A stretch of DNA of 57,690 nt, from NCBI GenBank assembly GCA_021733795.1, contig JAIPKB010000009.1, positions 1 to 57,690 on the forward strand. Direction: 5' to 3'. The DNA is from Akkermansiaceae bacterium (GTDB lineage: Bacteria; Verrucomicrobiota; Verrucomicrobiia; Verrucomicrobiales; Akkermansiaceae). This document shows, one piece after another, positions 23,114-32,229 of this stretch (its first letter is position 1; the number at the start of each line of letters is the position of its first letter). The notes beneath the pieces were generated by a model. The model made no database searches. It was given only the letters and a program-made list of their open reading frames with translations, and was not told where the DNA came from. The translations under genes were made by a program, and so were the position numbers.

Positions 23114-23797
23114 ATGAAAAAAATGCAGGATACTGCTCAAACGAGCACACCAGCCCACGCCCTGCCAAGGGCGATTGCCTATGTGGACGGCTTCAATCTC
23201 TATTTTGGGGTGCTTCAGGGAAATCCGTCGCGCAAGTGGTTGAATCTAAGGGCCTTCATCCAGAATTTGCGGCCGAATGAAGACTTGGCGGTGGTCCGGT
23301 ATTTCACCGCGTTGGTAGATCCCGACGCCCACATATCGAACCGGCGTGACCGGCAGAAGCGATACCTGAAGGCACTGGGAACATGCGGGGAGATCGAGGT
23401 CGTTTTCGGGAAATACCAACTCCGCGAAGTCACTTGCCGCGCCAGATGCCGGGAGCGCTACCAAGTTCCCGAGGAAAAGAAGACGGATGTGGGCCTGGCC
23501 GTCCGGATGCTTTCCGATGCCATGGATGGTCTGATGGATCGGATTGTGCTGGTTTCGGCGGATTCCGATCTGGAACCTGCGGTTGAGTGGATTCGCAAGC
23601 GCTATCCAAGCATCAAGGTCACGGTTTACATTCCTCAGGACCAACACGACCCCAACCCGCGACGCAATGACACTTATCGGAATATGGGTGTTGATGCTAA
23701 ACCGCTCCCGACCGCCGATCTGCACCGGTTCCAGTTTCCGCACAGAGTTGATCTTGGAAGTGGTCGCACCGTGGAACGTCCCAATGATTGGAAATAA
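23114..23797 (+). CDS. NYN-domain (PIN-like) nuclease
   Basis: A 227-residue protein of the NYN/LabA-like PIN fold, usually metal-dependent RNases. The acidic and polar active-site positions are visible as AYVDGFNLYFG (22-32), EKKTDVGLAVRML in the middle and VLVSADSDLEPAV later; the DxxN, TD and DSD elements are the family signature. The start MKKMQDTAQT at 23114 is preferred; a second ATG lies three codons downstream. It ends 12 bases before hsdR and so is probably co-transcribed with it. A role as an RNA-directed partner of the restriction system is inferred from position only. Confidence 0.8.
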   Translation: MKKMQDTAQTSTPAHALPRAIAYVDGFNLYFGVLQGNPSRKWLNLRAFIQNLRPNEDLAVVRYFTALVDPDAHISNRRDRQKRYLKALGTCGEIEVVFGKYQLREVTCRARCRERYQVPEEKKTDVGLAVRMLSDAMDGLMDRIVLVSADSDLEPAVEWIRKRYPSIKVTVYIPQDQHDPNPRRNDTYRNMGVDAKPLPTADLHRFQFPHRVDLGSGRTVERPNDWK

Positions 23798-23809
23798 CCC
23801 GAAAATACC

Positions 23810-26776
23810 ATGCCCAAAACAACCTCCGAGCAGAATTTTGAAAACGCCATCGTGGTGGATCTGGTGAAGCTGAATGGCTTTCACGTTGCGGGACCGGAGG
23901 ATTACGACCGCGGGCTTTGCCTGATCCCGCAATCACTGGTGCGGTTTCTCCAGGTGACCCAACCGCAGGCGTGGAAGGCGTTGCGGGAGGTGCTTGGAGA
24001 CGAGGCAGAAAACAGAATCGTCAAGCGGGTGCGCAATGTGATCGAAAAGAAGGGGACGCTTCACGCCCTGCGCAAAGGGGTGGATGAGAGTGGCTCGCAT
24101 TTCGAGTTGTGCTTTTTCCCGCCATCCGGCGGCGACGATGTTGAATTGGAGAAACTCTATCAAGGGAACTTTTTTCAGGTGCTGCGCGACGAGGATGCTT
24201 CAGGTGGTTTCAAATACTCCCTCGAAAACCAGAAGAGCCTGGATCTGGGGATCTTTCTCAACGGCCTGCCGATTTTCACGGCGGAGGTGAAAAATGCCGT
24301 TTCCGGCCAGACGGTGGCCAATGCCATCGCCCAGTATCAGAAGCACCGCGATCCGAAGGAACCGCTGTTCCGCTTCGGGCGTTGCCTGGCCCATTTTGCA
24401 GTGGATACCGAGCAGGTCTTCATGACCTCGACTCTGGAGGGAGAGAAGACGAGGTTTTTCCCTTTCAATCAGGGCAACGATCACGGAGCTGGCAATCCCC
24501 CCAGCCGTACCGGCATTTCCACCGCGTATCTGTGGCGCGAGGTCTGGACCAAGGACAGCATCCTCGATCTGATCCGGCGCTTCGTGCAGGTGGTGGACCA
24601 ACTCGATGACCGGGGGCTTCCCACTGGCAAGAAGATCCAGATTTTTCCGCGCTACCATCAGCTTGTTTGTGTGCGCGACCAAACCAGCCACGCCGGGGCC
24701 AACGGTCCCGGTTTCAGCTACCTGAACCAGCACAGTGCAGGCAGCGGCAAGACCATCGAAATCGCCACGCTCGCCAACAGCCTCGCGACCTTGCACGACA
24801 AGAACGGCAAGGCGGTTTTCAACACCGTGATCGTGCTTTCCGATCGGCAGGTGATCGACGCCCAGCTTCAGAAGGAACTCACGCAGTTCACCCAGACCCG
24901 CGGAATGTTGGAAAACATCGACGAAACCTCGCGCCAGCTCAAAGCCGCGCTGGAGGATGGCAAGAAGATCATCGTTTCCACGATCCAAAAATTCTCGGTG
25001 ATCGTCGAGGATCTCGTGACGCTGAAGGCGAACACCTTCGCCGTGATCATCGACGAAGCGCACTCCTCGCAGGCCGGCACAACCGGCGGCAACGTGAACC
25101 GTGTCGTCTCCTACGGAAAACTGGAGGACTCCGAGGACAAAGACGAGGAGACTTGCGAGGACAAGATCCAGGAAATCATGAAACGTCGCGGGCGGATGAA
25201 CCACGTCAGCTTCTTTGCCTTCACCGCCACGCCCAAGCCGGAGACACTCCAGCTTTTCAAAACCAAGATGCCGGACGGCAGTGCGAAGGTGCCGTTCACG
25301 ATCTACTCGATGCGGCAGGCGATCGAGGAAAAATTCATTCTCGATGTGTTGGAGAACTTCACCCACTGGAACCAGTATTTCCACCTCCTCAAAAAGGCGA
25401 AGGAGGACAAGAGCTTCGACAAGAAGAAGGCGACGGCGCTCTTGAAGCAATTCGCCGGTGTCCACACCCACGCGGTGAAGAAGAAGGCGCGGATCATGAT
25501 CGACCACTTCCGCGAGAAGGTGGAAGCGGCGCTCGATGGCAAAGCCAAGGCCATGATCGTCACCCGTTCCCGTCTGCACGCCGTGCGCTATGCCGTGGCG
25601 GTCCGCGAGTATCTCGCAGAACTGGGTGAGCCATTCGAGGCCCTCGTCGCCTTCACCGGCACCGTCAAAGACGAGGACACCGGCGGGGAATACACCGAGG
25701 CCAAAATGAACGGCTTTTCCGAAGCCAAGCTGCGGCTGCGGTTCGAGGCATCGAAATACAAAATCCTCATTGTCGCGAGCAAATACCAGACTGGTTTCGA
25801 CCAACCGCTGCTCAAGGCGATGTATGTGGACCGCAAGCTCACGGGCGTGACTGCGGTGCAAACGCTCTCACGCCTGAATCGCACATATCCCGGCAAGGAG
25901 GATGTCGTGGTTCTCGATTTTGAAAACGATCCGGCGCACATCGAAAAGCAGTTCCAGCCCTTCTACGACCGGATCAAGCTCACCAAGGAAGTCGAACCGG
26001 AAAAACTCTACGACATCCGCACCGAACTTGAGGACTACGGCCTACACACGCCCGCTGCTATCGACGCGTTTTGCGAAATCTTCTACGCCAAGGGCGGCAA
26101 GGAGGCCAAGATTGCCAAGCTGCACGCCCTCACCACCCCCTTGGTCGATCTCTACCGGAGAATGGACGAGAACGACCGGAAGAACTACAAATCCCAGATG
26201 CGGGATTATGTGAAACTTTACGGATTTCTCTCCCAGCTGATCACCTTCAAAGACGCTCGTTTGGAAAAGCTCTACGTTTTCGCCGGCTTTGTAGTGAAAA
26301 AATTGCCTGCCGAAGGCAAGCCACTGCCCACCGAAATCCTCAACATGACGGATCTCGACAACTACAAACCAAACCTCGTCAAGACCACGAAGATCGAACT
26401 CAAGCGGGGCGAAGCCGCAGTAAAACCCAAAAACTACGGTGCCACCAGTGTCGCCGAACCGGAGACTCAAGAGGCGCTTTCAAAAATCATCGAAGCGCTC
26501 AACCAGCAGTTCGGCACCAAGTTCACCGCTGAAGACCGGGTAGTGATCGAACACTTGGAACAGCAGCTTGGGAACGACCCACAGTTGGAACAGCAGCTAT
26601 CGGCCGGCTCCAAGCAGGCGGTTCGCATGTCGTTTGAGGAGGTGGCCCAGGACATGCTGCACGAACTGATCGAGTCGAACTTCAAATTCTACAAGAAGGT
26701 AGCCGACGATCAAGACATTGCCAAGGAACTGTTTGATCGTCTCTTCGAGCGGTATCTTGCCCGGAAGAAGCCGTAA
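23810..26776 (+). CDS. hsdR: Type I restriction endonuclease subunit R
   Basis: A full-length 988-residue HsdR. The endonuclease domain has the PD-(D/E)xK-type residues Asp145, Glu159 and Lys161 (SLDLGIF, TAEVK). The translocase follows with Walker A AGSGKT (310-315), DEAH (415-418), FFAFTATPKP and VASKYQTGFDQPLL, then a helical C-terminus for binding the HsdM/HsdS core. HsdR needs HsdM and HsdS to act; the window has no hsdM and only hsdS fragments, so it is either orphaned or supplied in trans. A 553-codon antisense frame is a mirror and not a gene. Confidence 0.95.
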   Translation: MPKTTSEQNFENAIVVDLVKLNGFHVAGPEDYDRGLCLIPQSLVRFLQVTQPQAWKALREVLGDEAENRIVKRVRNVIEKKGTLHALRKGVDESGSHFELCFFPPSGGDDVELEKLYQGNFFQVLRDEDASGGFKYSLENQKSLDLGIFLNGLPIFTAEVKNAVSGQTVANAIAQYQKHRDPKEPLFRFGRCLAHFAVDTEQVFMTSTLEGEKTRFFPFNQGNDHGAGNPPSRTGISTAYLWREVWTKDSILDLIRRFVQVVDQLDDRGLPTGKKIQIFPRYHQLVCVRDQTSHAGANGPGFSYLNQHSAGSGKTIEIATLANSLATLHDKNGKAVFNTVIVLSDRQVIDAQLQKELTQFTQTRGMLENIDETSRQLKAALEDGKKIIVSTIQKFSVIVEDLVTLKANTFAVIIDEAHSSQAGTTGGNVNRVVSYGKLEDSEDKDEETCEDKIQEIMKRRGRMNHVSFFAFTATPKPETLQLFKTKMPDGSAKVPFTIYSMRQAIEEKFILDVLENFTHWNQYFHLLKKAKEDKSFDKKKATALLKQFAGVHTHAVKKKARIMIDHFREKVEAALDGKAKAMIVTRSRLHAVRYAVAVREYLAELGEPFEALVAFTGTVKDEDTGGEYTEAKMNGFSEAKLRLRFEASKYKILIVASKYQTGFDQPLLKAMYVDRKLTGVTAVQTLSRLNRTYPGKEDVVVLDFENDPAHIEKQFQPFYDRIKLTKEVEPEKLYDIRTELEDYGLHTPAAIDAFCEIFYAKGGKEAKIAKLHALTTPLVDLYRRMDENDRKNYKSQMRDYVKLYGFLSQLITFKDARLEKLYVFAGFVVKKLPAEGKPLPTEILNMTDLDNYKPNLVKTTKIELKRGEAAVKPKNYGATSVAEPETQEALSKIIEALNQQFGTKFTAEDRVVIEHLEQQLGNDPQLEQQLSAGSKQAVRMSFEEVAQDMLHELIESNFKFYKKVADDQDIAKELFDRLFERYLARKKP

Positions 26777-26883
26777 ATAGGCAAGGAACTGCACAACCTG
26801 ACTTGGAAATGCCGGGCCATTCTCCGCGTCTTCCTCTGCGGCCTTGGCGCCTTTGCGGTTTGCTTCATTGCCCAACCGGCCGG
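26777..26883. repeat. Short intergenic region with one arm of a dispersed repeat
   Basis: After hsdR, the sequence CCGCGTCTTCCTCTGCGGCC TTGGCGCCTTTGCGGTT resembles one arm of the gene-spacing repeat family that also occurs at 28590-28691 (GCCAAG/CTTGGCG-rich). No gene or clear terminator is present; hsdR and the permease gene converge here. Confidence 0.4.
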
Positions 26884-27681
26884 CTATTGGGTGGCGAATT
26901 TGGTCAGCAGGCCGCGGCTGCGGGTGAAGCGCAGGATCCAGACGAAGAGCGCGCCGGCCAGGGCAAGATACACCAGGTTCAGCGCCATCGCCCACACCAG
27001 CGAGGTCCAGTCCATCGTCCCGGTTTTCATCACTTCCCGCATGCCCTCGAACACATGGGTGACGGGGAGTGCCAAGGCCACCGGTTGCAGCCAGCCCGGC
27101 AGCACGCTCACCGGATAGAACACCGCCACCACCGGCTGGATGAAGAACGGCACCGCCCAGGCCAGCGATTCCGCCGCCTGGCCCCAGCGCAGGATCAACG
27201 CCGTGGAAATGATTCCCAGCGACCAGCCGAACAACATCAGGTTGACGAAAAACGGCAGCAACCACCACTCGAGCACGAACAAATTGAACGAATACGCGAA
27301 CCAACCGACCAACACCAGCGCGGTGACCGTCACCGCGATCCGCATCAGGCCCACCACGAAGGTGGCTCCCAGATATTCCGCCGTCCGCACCGGAGCCACG
27401 AAGATATTGATCAGGTTGCGCGTCCACACATCCTCCAGAAACGAAATCGCCACCCCCTGCTGGGCACGGAACAGGATGTCCCAAAGAATCATCGCGCCTA
27501 ACAAAAATGTGATGAACTGCGGGAAATCGCCGCTGGTGTTGCGCTGCAGGAAAACAGTTAGAAACCCCCACACCAGAATGTCCACCATCGGCCAGAAGAC
27601 CATTTCCACCATCCGGATGGGGCTCCGGGCGTAGAGATAGATGTAGCGCGAGATCAGCGCGGCAACGATGCGGGGGTTCAT
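26884..27681 (-). CDS. ABC-2 type transporter permease
   Basis: A 265-residue membrane protein with six hydrophobic segments and the ABC-2 pattern (RYIYLYARSPIRMVEMVFWP at the N-terminus, ending in WILRFTRSRGLL). It forms the channel of an ABC exporter with the ATPase encoded just upstream; the genes overlap by four bases (ATGA). The substrate is unknown; this permease class exports polysaccharides, drugs or lipids. Confidence 0.85.
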   Translation of the reverse strand: MNPRIVAALISRYIYLYARSPIRMVEMVFWPMVDILVWGFLTVFLQRNTSGDFPQFITFLLGAMILWDILFRAQQGVAISFLEDVWTRNLINIFVAPVRTAEYLGATFVVGLMRIAVTVTALVLVGWFAYSFNLFVLEWWLLPFFVNLMLFGWSLGIISTALILRWGQAAESLAWAVPFFIQPVVAVFYPVSVLPGWLQPVALALPVTHVFEGMREVMKTGTMDWTSLVWAMALNLVYLALAGALFVWILRFTRSRGLLTKFATQ

Positions 27682-28457
27682 GGGACTGGCGGGCTTGCGG
27701 GTTCATCCTCCAGCTCGCCGCTGCGGGCGATCTTGATGAAGACGTTTTCCAGGGATTGTTCGGTCGAGCGGCGGACGATCTCCGCGGGTGGCCCCTCGGC
27801 CACGATCCGGCCCTTGTGGAGGAAAATCGCGCGGTCGCACACCTCCTCGATATCGCGCATGTTGTGGGAGGTATAGAGAATCGCCATCTGGCGCTCGTCG
27901 CGGGCGCGGCGGATGATCTTGCGCACCTTGTCGGCGATGTCCGGGTCCAGGCTCGCCGTCGGTTCGTCGAGCATCAGCAGTTCCGGATCATTGAGAAACG
28001 CCTTGCACAGGTTCACCCGGGTGGCTTCGCCGGCGGAAAGCTGGCCGGTAATCCGGTCGCGCAGATGGGCCACCTCCACGCGCTCCAGCAGCTCATCGAT
28101 CTTCCGCCGGGGCTGCGGCACGCCATAGATCCGCGCGAACACCAGCAGGTTCTGCCAGACTTTCAGGTTGCCCGGCAGGCTCACATAGGAGGATGAAAAA
28201 TTCGTCTTCCGCAGGATTGCCACCCGGTGCTGCTGGAGTTCCAGGCCAAAGGCATACAGGCTGCCGGATGTCGGCAGGGTGAGCCCCAGCAGGCAGTTCA
28301 TCGCCGTGGTCTTGCCCGCGCCGTTCGCTCCCAACAATCCGAGCACCTCGCCCCGGCGGAGTTGGAAGCTGAACCGGTCCAGCGCCTTCACCCCATCGAA
28401 CTCGCGGGTGAGTTCGACGGCTTCCAGCAGGATTTCATCGGTGGCGGCGGCGGACAT
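27678..28457 (-). CDS. ABC exporter ATP-binding protein
   Basis: A 259-residue ATPase with Walker A GANGAGKTT, a slightly degenerate signature LSAGEATRVNL, Walker B LLMLDEPTASLD and the H-loop YTSHNM. It energises the permease encoded 3' of it. The start MSAAATDEILLEAVELTREF at 28457 is preferred to an ATG 11 codons upstream because the first strand of the nucleotide-binding domain begins soon after. Confidence 0.9.
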   Translation of the reverse strand: MSAAATDEILLEAVELTREFDGVKALDRFSFQLRRGEVLGLLGANGAGKTTAMNCLLGLTLPTSGSLYAFGLELQQHRVAILRKTNFSSSYVSLPGNLKVWQNLLVFARIYGVPQPRRKIDELLERVEVAHLRDRITGQLSAGEATRVNLCKAFLNDPELLMLDEPTASLDPDIADKVRKIIRRARDERQMAILYTSHNMRDIEEVCDRAIFLHKGRIVAEGPPAEIVRRSTEQSLENVFIKIARSGELEDEPASPPVP

Positions 28458-28589
28458 CGTTCGGGCGGGTTGGAATACACGCCCCGGCAACCGCCTGTCA
28501 AGCCGGCATCGCGTTGTCAGGATCAGGGATCAGGGTCCCTACATCAAGGATAGGTGCGTGAGAAGGTCGTCCAAAATGGGAATATATTG

Positions 28590-28691
28590 AACCGCCAAGA
28601 CGCCAAGTGCGCCAAGTGTGGAGAGGAATTCAGAATTTAGAGATTATCATTTAGAGCTTTCTTCCTTGGCGTACTTGGCGTCTTGGCGGTG
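28590..28691. repeat. Dispersed inverted repeat (ACCGCCAAG family)
   Basis: The left arm ACCGCCAAGACGCCAAGTGC and the right arm GTACTTGGCGTCTTGGCGGT (ending 28690) are near-perfect reverse complements, each with internally repeated GCCAAG. The centre is AT-rich. The repeat sits between the ABC exporter and MFS genes, downstream of the latter. Confidence 0.75.
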
Positions 28692-28749
28692 ATCATCCCT
28701 CTTCATTCCGGATTCTGCCAGAACTCTCGCCAATGCGGTTGCCCTGCGG

Positions 28750-30051
28750 TCAGGACGGCTCCGGCGGGCCCTCGGGCACCACCGGGTCGGAGCCGGCGAC
28801 TTGGCGCCGGTCCATCGTGCGGATGATCCCCAGATAGGACTGGATTCCCGCCAGATAGAGGACGGAGGTGGTGATGAAAACCACCCAATACGGCAGTTCG
28901 GCCGCGCGCAGCACCTGGAACACCCTGGCGGCCAGCCACCACGCTCCGCTCCAGATTGCCCCGTTGCAGGCACTCATCAGCTCGCGGTTGCGCTCTCCCA
29001 CATAGGACATGGTCAGCTCGCTGATCGCCGGTCCCGCCATGCTCATCAGCGGTTGGCGCACGATGAAGCAAAGCAACGCCACCGGCAGCGCCCACTTTGT
29101 CCATGCCCACAGCTCGGTGAGCCCCATCACCGCCAGCAGGACCACCGCCACTCCCTGCACGCCGATGATCGCGCCGCGCCAGCCGAAGCGGCGTTTCACC
29201 TCAGGGACGATCAGCCCGGCCACCAGCACCAGCACATTGCTCACCGTGCCGAAGGCCGAGTAACGGGCCGCATCAAGGTGATGGACCGTGTTGAAAAACA
29301 GATTGAGAAACTGGATGCTCAAACCCGCTCCGGTGGCGATGAGCAAGGTGGGCACCAGCACCCGCAACAACACCGGCAGATCCGCGCGGTGCAGATGCAG
29401 CCAGTGCCCCACGACCGACGAATCCGGCGGCGGATCCGGCAGCCGCGCGTAAATGAATGGTGCGCCGAAACCCGCCACCGTCAACACCAGCAGCGTGGCG
29501 TATTCATCAAACACCAGCCGCAACCCGGCCACCTCGAAATGCCCGACCCCCTGCAACACGCTGGACAAGGTCCCCCCGCAGATGCTGGCCGCCGCCCAGG
29601 TGGCGAACAACAGGCTCAACGCCTCGCTCGATTTCCCTGCAGGCACCATCCGCAGCACCATCGGCAGACTCCCCACATTCAGAATCAACCCGGCCACACC
29701 CATCAGCAGGAAACACCCGGATGCCGCCGTCATCATCCCGTATTGGACCGTCTCCAGCGACGCCAGCGCCGTCAGTGGAAACAATGCGGCCCCGATCACC
29801 AAAGGCCCGCGCAGCCGCTGGCCGCGCAGCCACAGCCCGGCCGGGATCGCCAGGAAAAATGTCGCCACAAACCGTTGCGACGAGAGCGCCGCGATCATTG
29901 GATCATCCAACTGGTGCGCCTTGAGAAACAGATTGAGCAGCAGGAACTGCGCGGTGTTGATCAGATTGATCAGAAACTGTCCGGCCGCAAACAGGATCAC
30001 GCACCGCGGCAGGGTGCGGTAGCTTTCCAACCAGAAGGGCAGGCGGGGCAT
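28750..30051 (-). CDS. Major facilitator superfamily transporter
   Basis: A 433-residue protein with about twelve hydrophobic helices and short loops, typical of MFS carriers; the A-like loop between helices 2 and 3 is weak (LRGQRLRG). Halves are joined by a loop with RLPDPPPDSSVVGHW. It probably exports or imports a small solute by ion coupling; no substrate can be given. From 30052 to 30289 the spacer holds nothing I can identify. Confidence 0.8.
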   Translation of the reverse strand: MPRLPFWLESYRTLPRCVILFAAGQFLINLINTAQFLLLNLFLKAHQLDDPMIAALSSQRFVATFFLAIPAGLWLRGQRLRGPLVIGAALFPLTALASLETVQYGMMTAASGCFLLMGVAGLILNVGSLPMVLRMVPAGKSSEALSLLFATWAAASICGGTLSSVLQGVGHFEVAGLRLVFDEYATLLVLTVAGFGAPFIYARLPDPPPDSSVVGHWLHLHRADLPVLLRVLVPTLLIATGAGLSIQFLNLFFNTVHHLDAARYSAFGTVSNVLVLVAGLIVPEVKRRFGWRGAIIGVQGVAVVLLAVMGLTELWAWTKWALPVALLCFIVRQPLMSMAGPAISELTMSYVGERNRELMSACNGAIWSGAWWLAARVFQVLRAAELPYWVVFITTSVLYLAGIQSYLGIIRTMDRRQVAGSDPVVPEGPPEPS

Positions 30052-30289
30052 CGGCGGACTTGATTGTTAGATCACCCGGCTCCAGTGACGGCAGGGCCCG
30101 GCACCCGGAGGCACCGAACGGCAAACGCAAGCCAGAGATTGGACGGGGGCGGTCATAATGGGGCGGCAAACGGCACACCCGAGGGTGCCCGTCGGCCAGG
30201 CTCTGGTCAAGGGTCAATCCGGATGGCCGGCTATTCGGATGGCGACCGGTTCAAGGGTGAGATCCGCCGCTCCGGGCAGGGTGACCGGC

Positions 30290-31249
30290 TCAGGGCTCCG
30301 GTTGCTGTTCCGGTTGCGGCTCGGTTGGTGGGCGCAGGTCCTGAAGGCCGCCCATGCCCTCTATCAGGCTCTTGAAGCCAATGGTCATTTTCCGAACTGA
30401 GGTTATGGTCTGGTCCATCTTTTCAAGGTCCATTTTCGGGATGTTGGAGATGTTGCCAGCGTTGGGATCGGGGGCGGGTTGCGCCGCCTGGTTGGCCATT
30501 TCCTCCTCGAACAACTGACTTTGTTCGGGGTCCAGCACGGTTTTGAACTCGTCCACAAACGTCTCGTCACGCAGGGGTTTGCCACCGCGGAAATTCTTTT
30601 CGTCCAGCGGGTTGAGCACTCCTTTGAGTTCCTCCCCGGTGCTTGCCTGGAGTTGCTGGTATTCCTCGTCGCTCATGTCGCCGCGGGCCGAGGCATCGCT
30701 GGCCAGCATCAGCCGCATCAGCGTGGAAGGGTTCTGCTTGAGTTTTGCAATCGAGGCCTTGGAGCGCTCCAACTCCCGGCGTTGGAACGCCTGGTAGGCG
30801 GCGGTGGCTTTTTCCTGCTGTTCCTCGGTGAGTTTCAAATCGTTGCTCAGGCGGCCCAGGCCCATGCGCATCGCATTGCGGCTGCCAAACGGACCGGTGG
30901 CCATTCCCGCAAGGGCCTTCTCACCGATTTCGGTCGCGTCCGTCAGCACCGCGATGACATTGTCGGAAACGGCAGCCGCCAGCTTGGTTCGCGACTCGCC
31001 GTATTGGTCCACCAAATCCTGGTTAGGCAACTCGCCGCGGGTTCGCGCACGACCCGGCGCATTGCCGGAAAAGGCGGGGTTTCCCGCCGTCCCGGCGACC
31101 GCCGGCCCTCCGGATGACCCGGCCGCGGAGTTGCCGGTTGGATTGTCGCCGGCTCCCTCCGGGGGCGACGACTTCGAAGCCAGGATGGCGGCGATGATTC
31201 CCGCCAGCAGCAGGAGCACACCGGCCGCGAGAGTGGTTTTGTTTTTCAT
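30290..31249 (-). CDS. Membrane-anchored or secreted helical protein, unknown
   Basis: A 319-residue protein with one N-terminal hydrophobic segment (TTLAAGVLLLLAGIIAAIL, residues 5-23), which acts as signal anchor, then a Gly/Ser/Pro/Ala-rich linker of about 50 residues. The rest is helical; LKLTEEQQEKATAAYQAF followed by RELERS recalls the LTxxQ segment of Spy/CpxP-like periplasmic proteins, but this is weak. The C-terminus is Pro/Gln/Glu-rich (TEPQPEQQPEP). It is divergent from the polyphosphate module. Confidence 0.6.
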   Translation of the reverse strand: MKNKTTLAAGVLLLLAGIIAAILASKSSPPEGAGDNPTGNSAAGSSGGPAVAGTAGNPAFSGNAPGRARTRGELPNQDLVDQYGESRTKLAAAVSDNVIAVLTDATEIGEKALAGMATGPFGSRNAMRMGLGRLSNDLKLTEEQQEKATAAYQAFQRRELERSKASIAKLKQNPSTLMRLMLASDASARGDMSDEEYQQLQASTGEELKGVLNPLDEKNFRGGKPLRDETFVDEFKTVLDPEQSQLFEEEMANQAAQPAPDPNAGNISNIPKMDLEKMDQTITSVRKMTIGFKSLIEGMGGLQDLRPPTEPQPEQQPEP

Positions 31250-31330
31250 GACAGTGAATAGGCTGACAGAGACTGGCTTTGACGGCGTTTCCTGTCAAGA
31301 AGAGGTTGCCAATTTGATTGTCGGTGAAAT

Positions 31331-31351
31331 ACCGGGGTCAGTGAGCCCGGT
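31331..31351. promoter_or_regulatory. Hairpin in the divergent region before the VTC gene
   Basis: ACCGGG (31331-31336) and CCCGGT (31346-31351) form a 6-bp stem followed by ACTATTTTGG. It lies between the divergent genes at 30290-31249 and 31423 and may be an operator or a weak terminator. Confidence 0.25.
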
Positions 31352-31422
31352 ACTATTTTGGAAATTGTTTGACAGTCCGGATTGTCGCCCGCAACCTCGC
31401 CGACTCTTTCCGCAAAATTCCG

Positions 31423-32226
31423 ATGAATGCCGACCAAAATCGCCGCGAGTTCAAGTTCGTGCTCAAGCCCGGGCTGCTGGATGCCGTGCGGGCGAGCGTG
31501 GGCGAACATTTGGTGGTGGACCGGGGGGCGACTGAAGGATATCCGGTCATTTCCGAGTATTTCGACTCCATCGACCGGCATTCCTACTGGCAGAAGGTGT
31601 TCGGGGTTCCCAACCGTCGGCGGGTGCGCGGCCGGGTTTACGGACGGGCGGATGGCAGCATCCCGCCCAGCACCTTTATCGAGGTGAAACACAAGCTGGA
31701 TGGCACCACGGTCAAGCGCCGGGTCACCATGAACATGGAACGACTCCACGAATTTTCCGCCGGCACCCTGCCGGAAACCCCGCTGAAACCCGAGGAGGGC
31801 CGCGTGTTGGCCGAAGTCCACGATTTGGTCACCAATGGCGAGACCCGCCCGGTCGTGCAAATCCGCTACCTCCGCTATGCCTACGACAGCGGTCCGGAAG
31901 GCCTGATCCGCATCACCTTCGACACCGGCCTGTGCTGCCGCTTCCGGCTGCTGAAGCTCGTCCCGGACGACCAGGATTTTGAATTGCCGCTGCTGGAACC
32001 CGGGGCCTCCATCATGGAGGTCAAGACGATCGGCGCGGTGCCGTCATGGTTCCGCTCGATCATCGGCAAGTTCCACCTGTCCCCACGCGGATTCAGCAAG
32101 TACGCCGCCGCCCTGGAACTCTACGAGCACGGCCATCGCGGCAAACCCGTCACCCACGGCAAACATCCCTCTCACGACCAACGCCGTACCCACGGCAGAC
32201 ATCCTAACACCACCCATGCCCCCTAG
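31423..32226 (+). CDS. VTC-domain polyphosphate polymerase
   Basis: A 267-residue protein with the tunnel-type VTC/triphosphate-tunnel fold that in yeast Vtc4 makes polyphosphate from ATP. Basic and acidic tunnel residues are seen in RREFKFVL (7-14), SEYFDS, RRRVRGRVYG, FIEVKHKLDG, VKRRV, RYLRYAYD and IMEVKTIG; the K/R and ExK patterns are those of the family. The start MNADQNRREFKF at 31423 is chosen because the fold begins there. It is followed after three bases by a DUF4956 membrane protein, its usual partner in bacteria. Confidence 0.85.
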   Translation: MNADQNRREFKFVLKPGLLDAVRASVGEHLVVDRGATEGYPVISEYFDSIDRHSYWQKVFGVPNRRRVRGRVYGRADGSIPPSTFIEVKHKLDGTTVKRRVTMNMERLHEFSAGTLPETPLKPEEGRVLAEVHDLVTNGETRPVVQIRYLRYAYDSGPEGLIRITFDTGLCCRFRLLKLVPDDQDFELPLLEPGASIMEVKTIGAVPSWFRSIIGKFHLSPRGFSKYAAALELYEHGHRGKPVTHGKHPSHDQRRTHGRHPNTTHAP

Positions 32227-32229
32227 TCC

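Noticed and set aside
24200..25861. 553-codon gene antisense to hsdR
   Set aside because: Mirror frame of a well-defined HsdR; no motif, no ribosome site and composition typical of a shadow frame.
23810..26776. Complete functional type I restriction system
   Set aside because: hsdR is intact but hsdM is absent and both hsdS copies are fragments, so at least in this window it cannot work alone.
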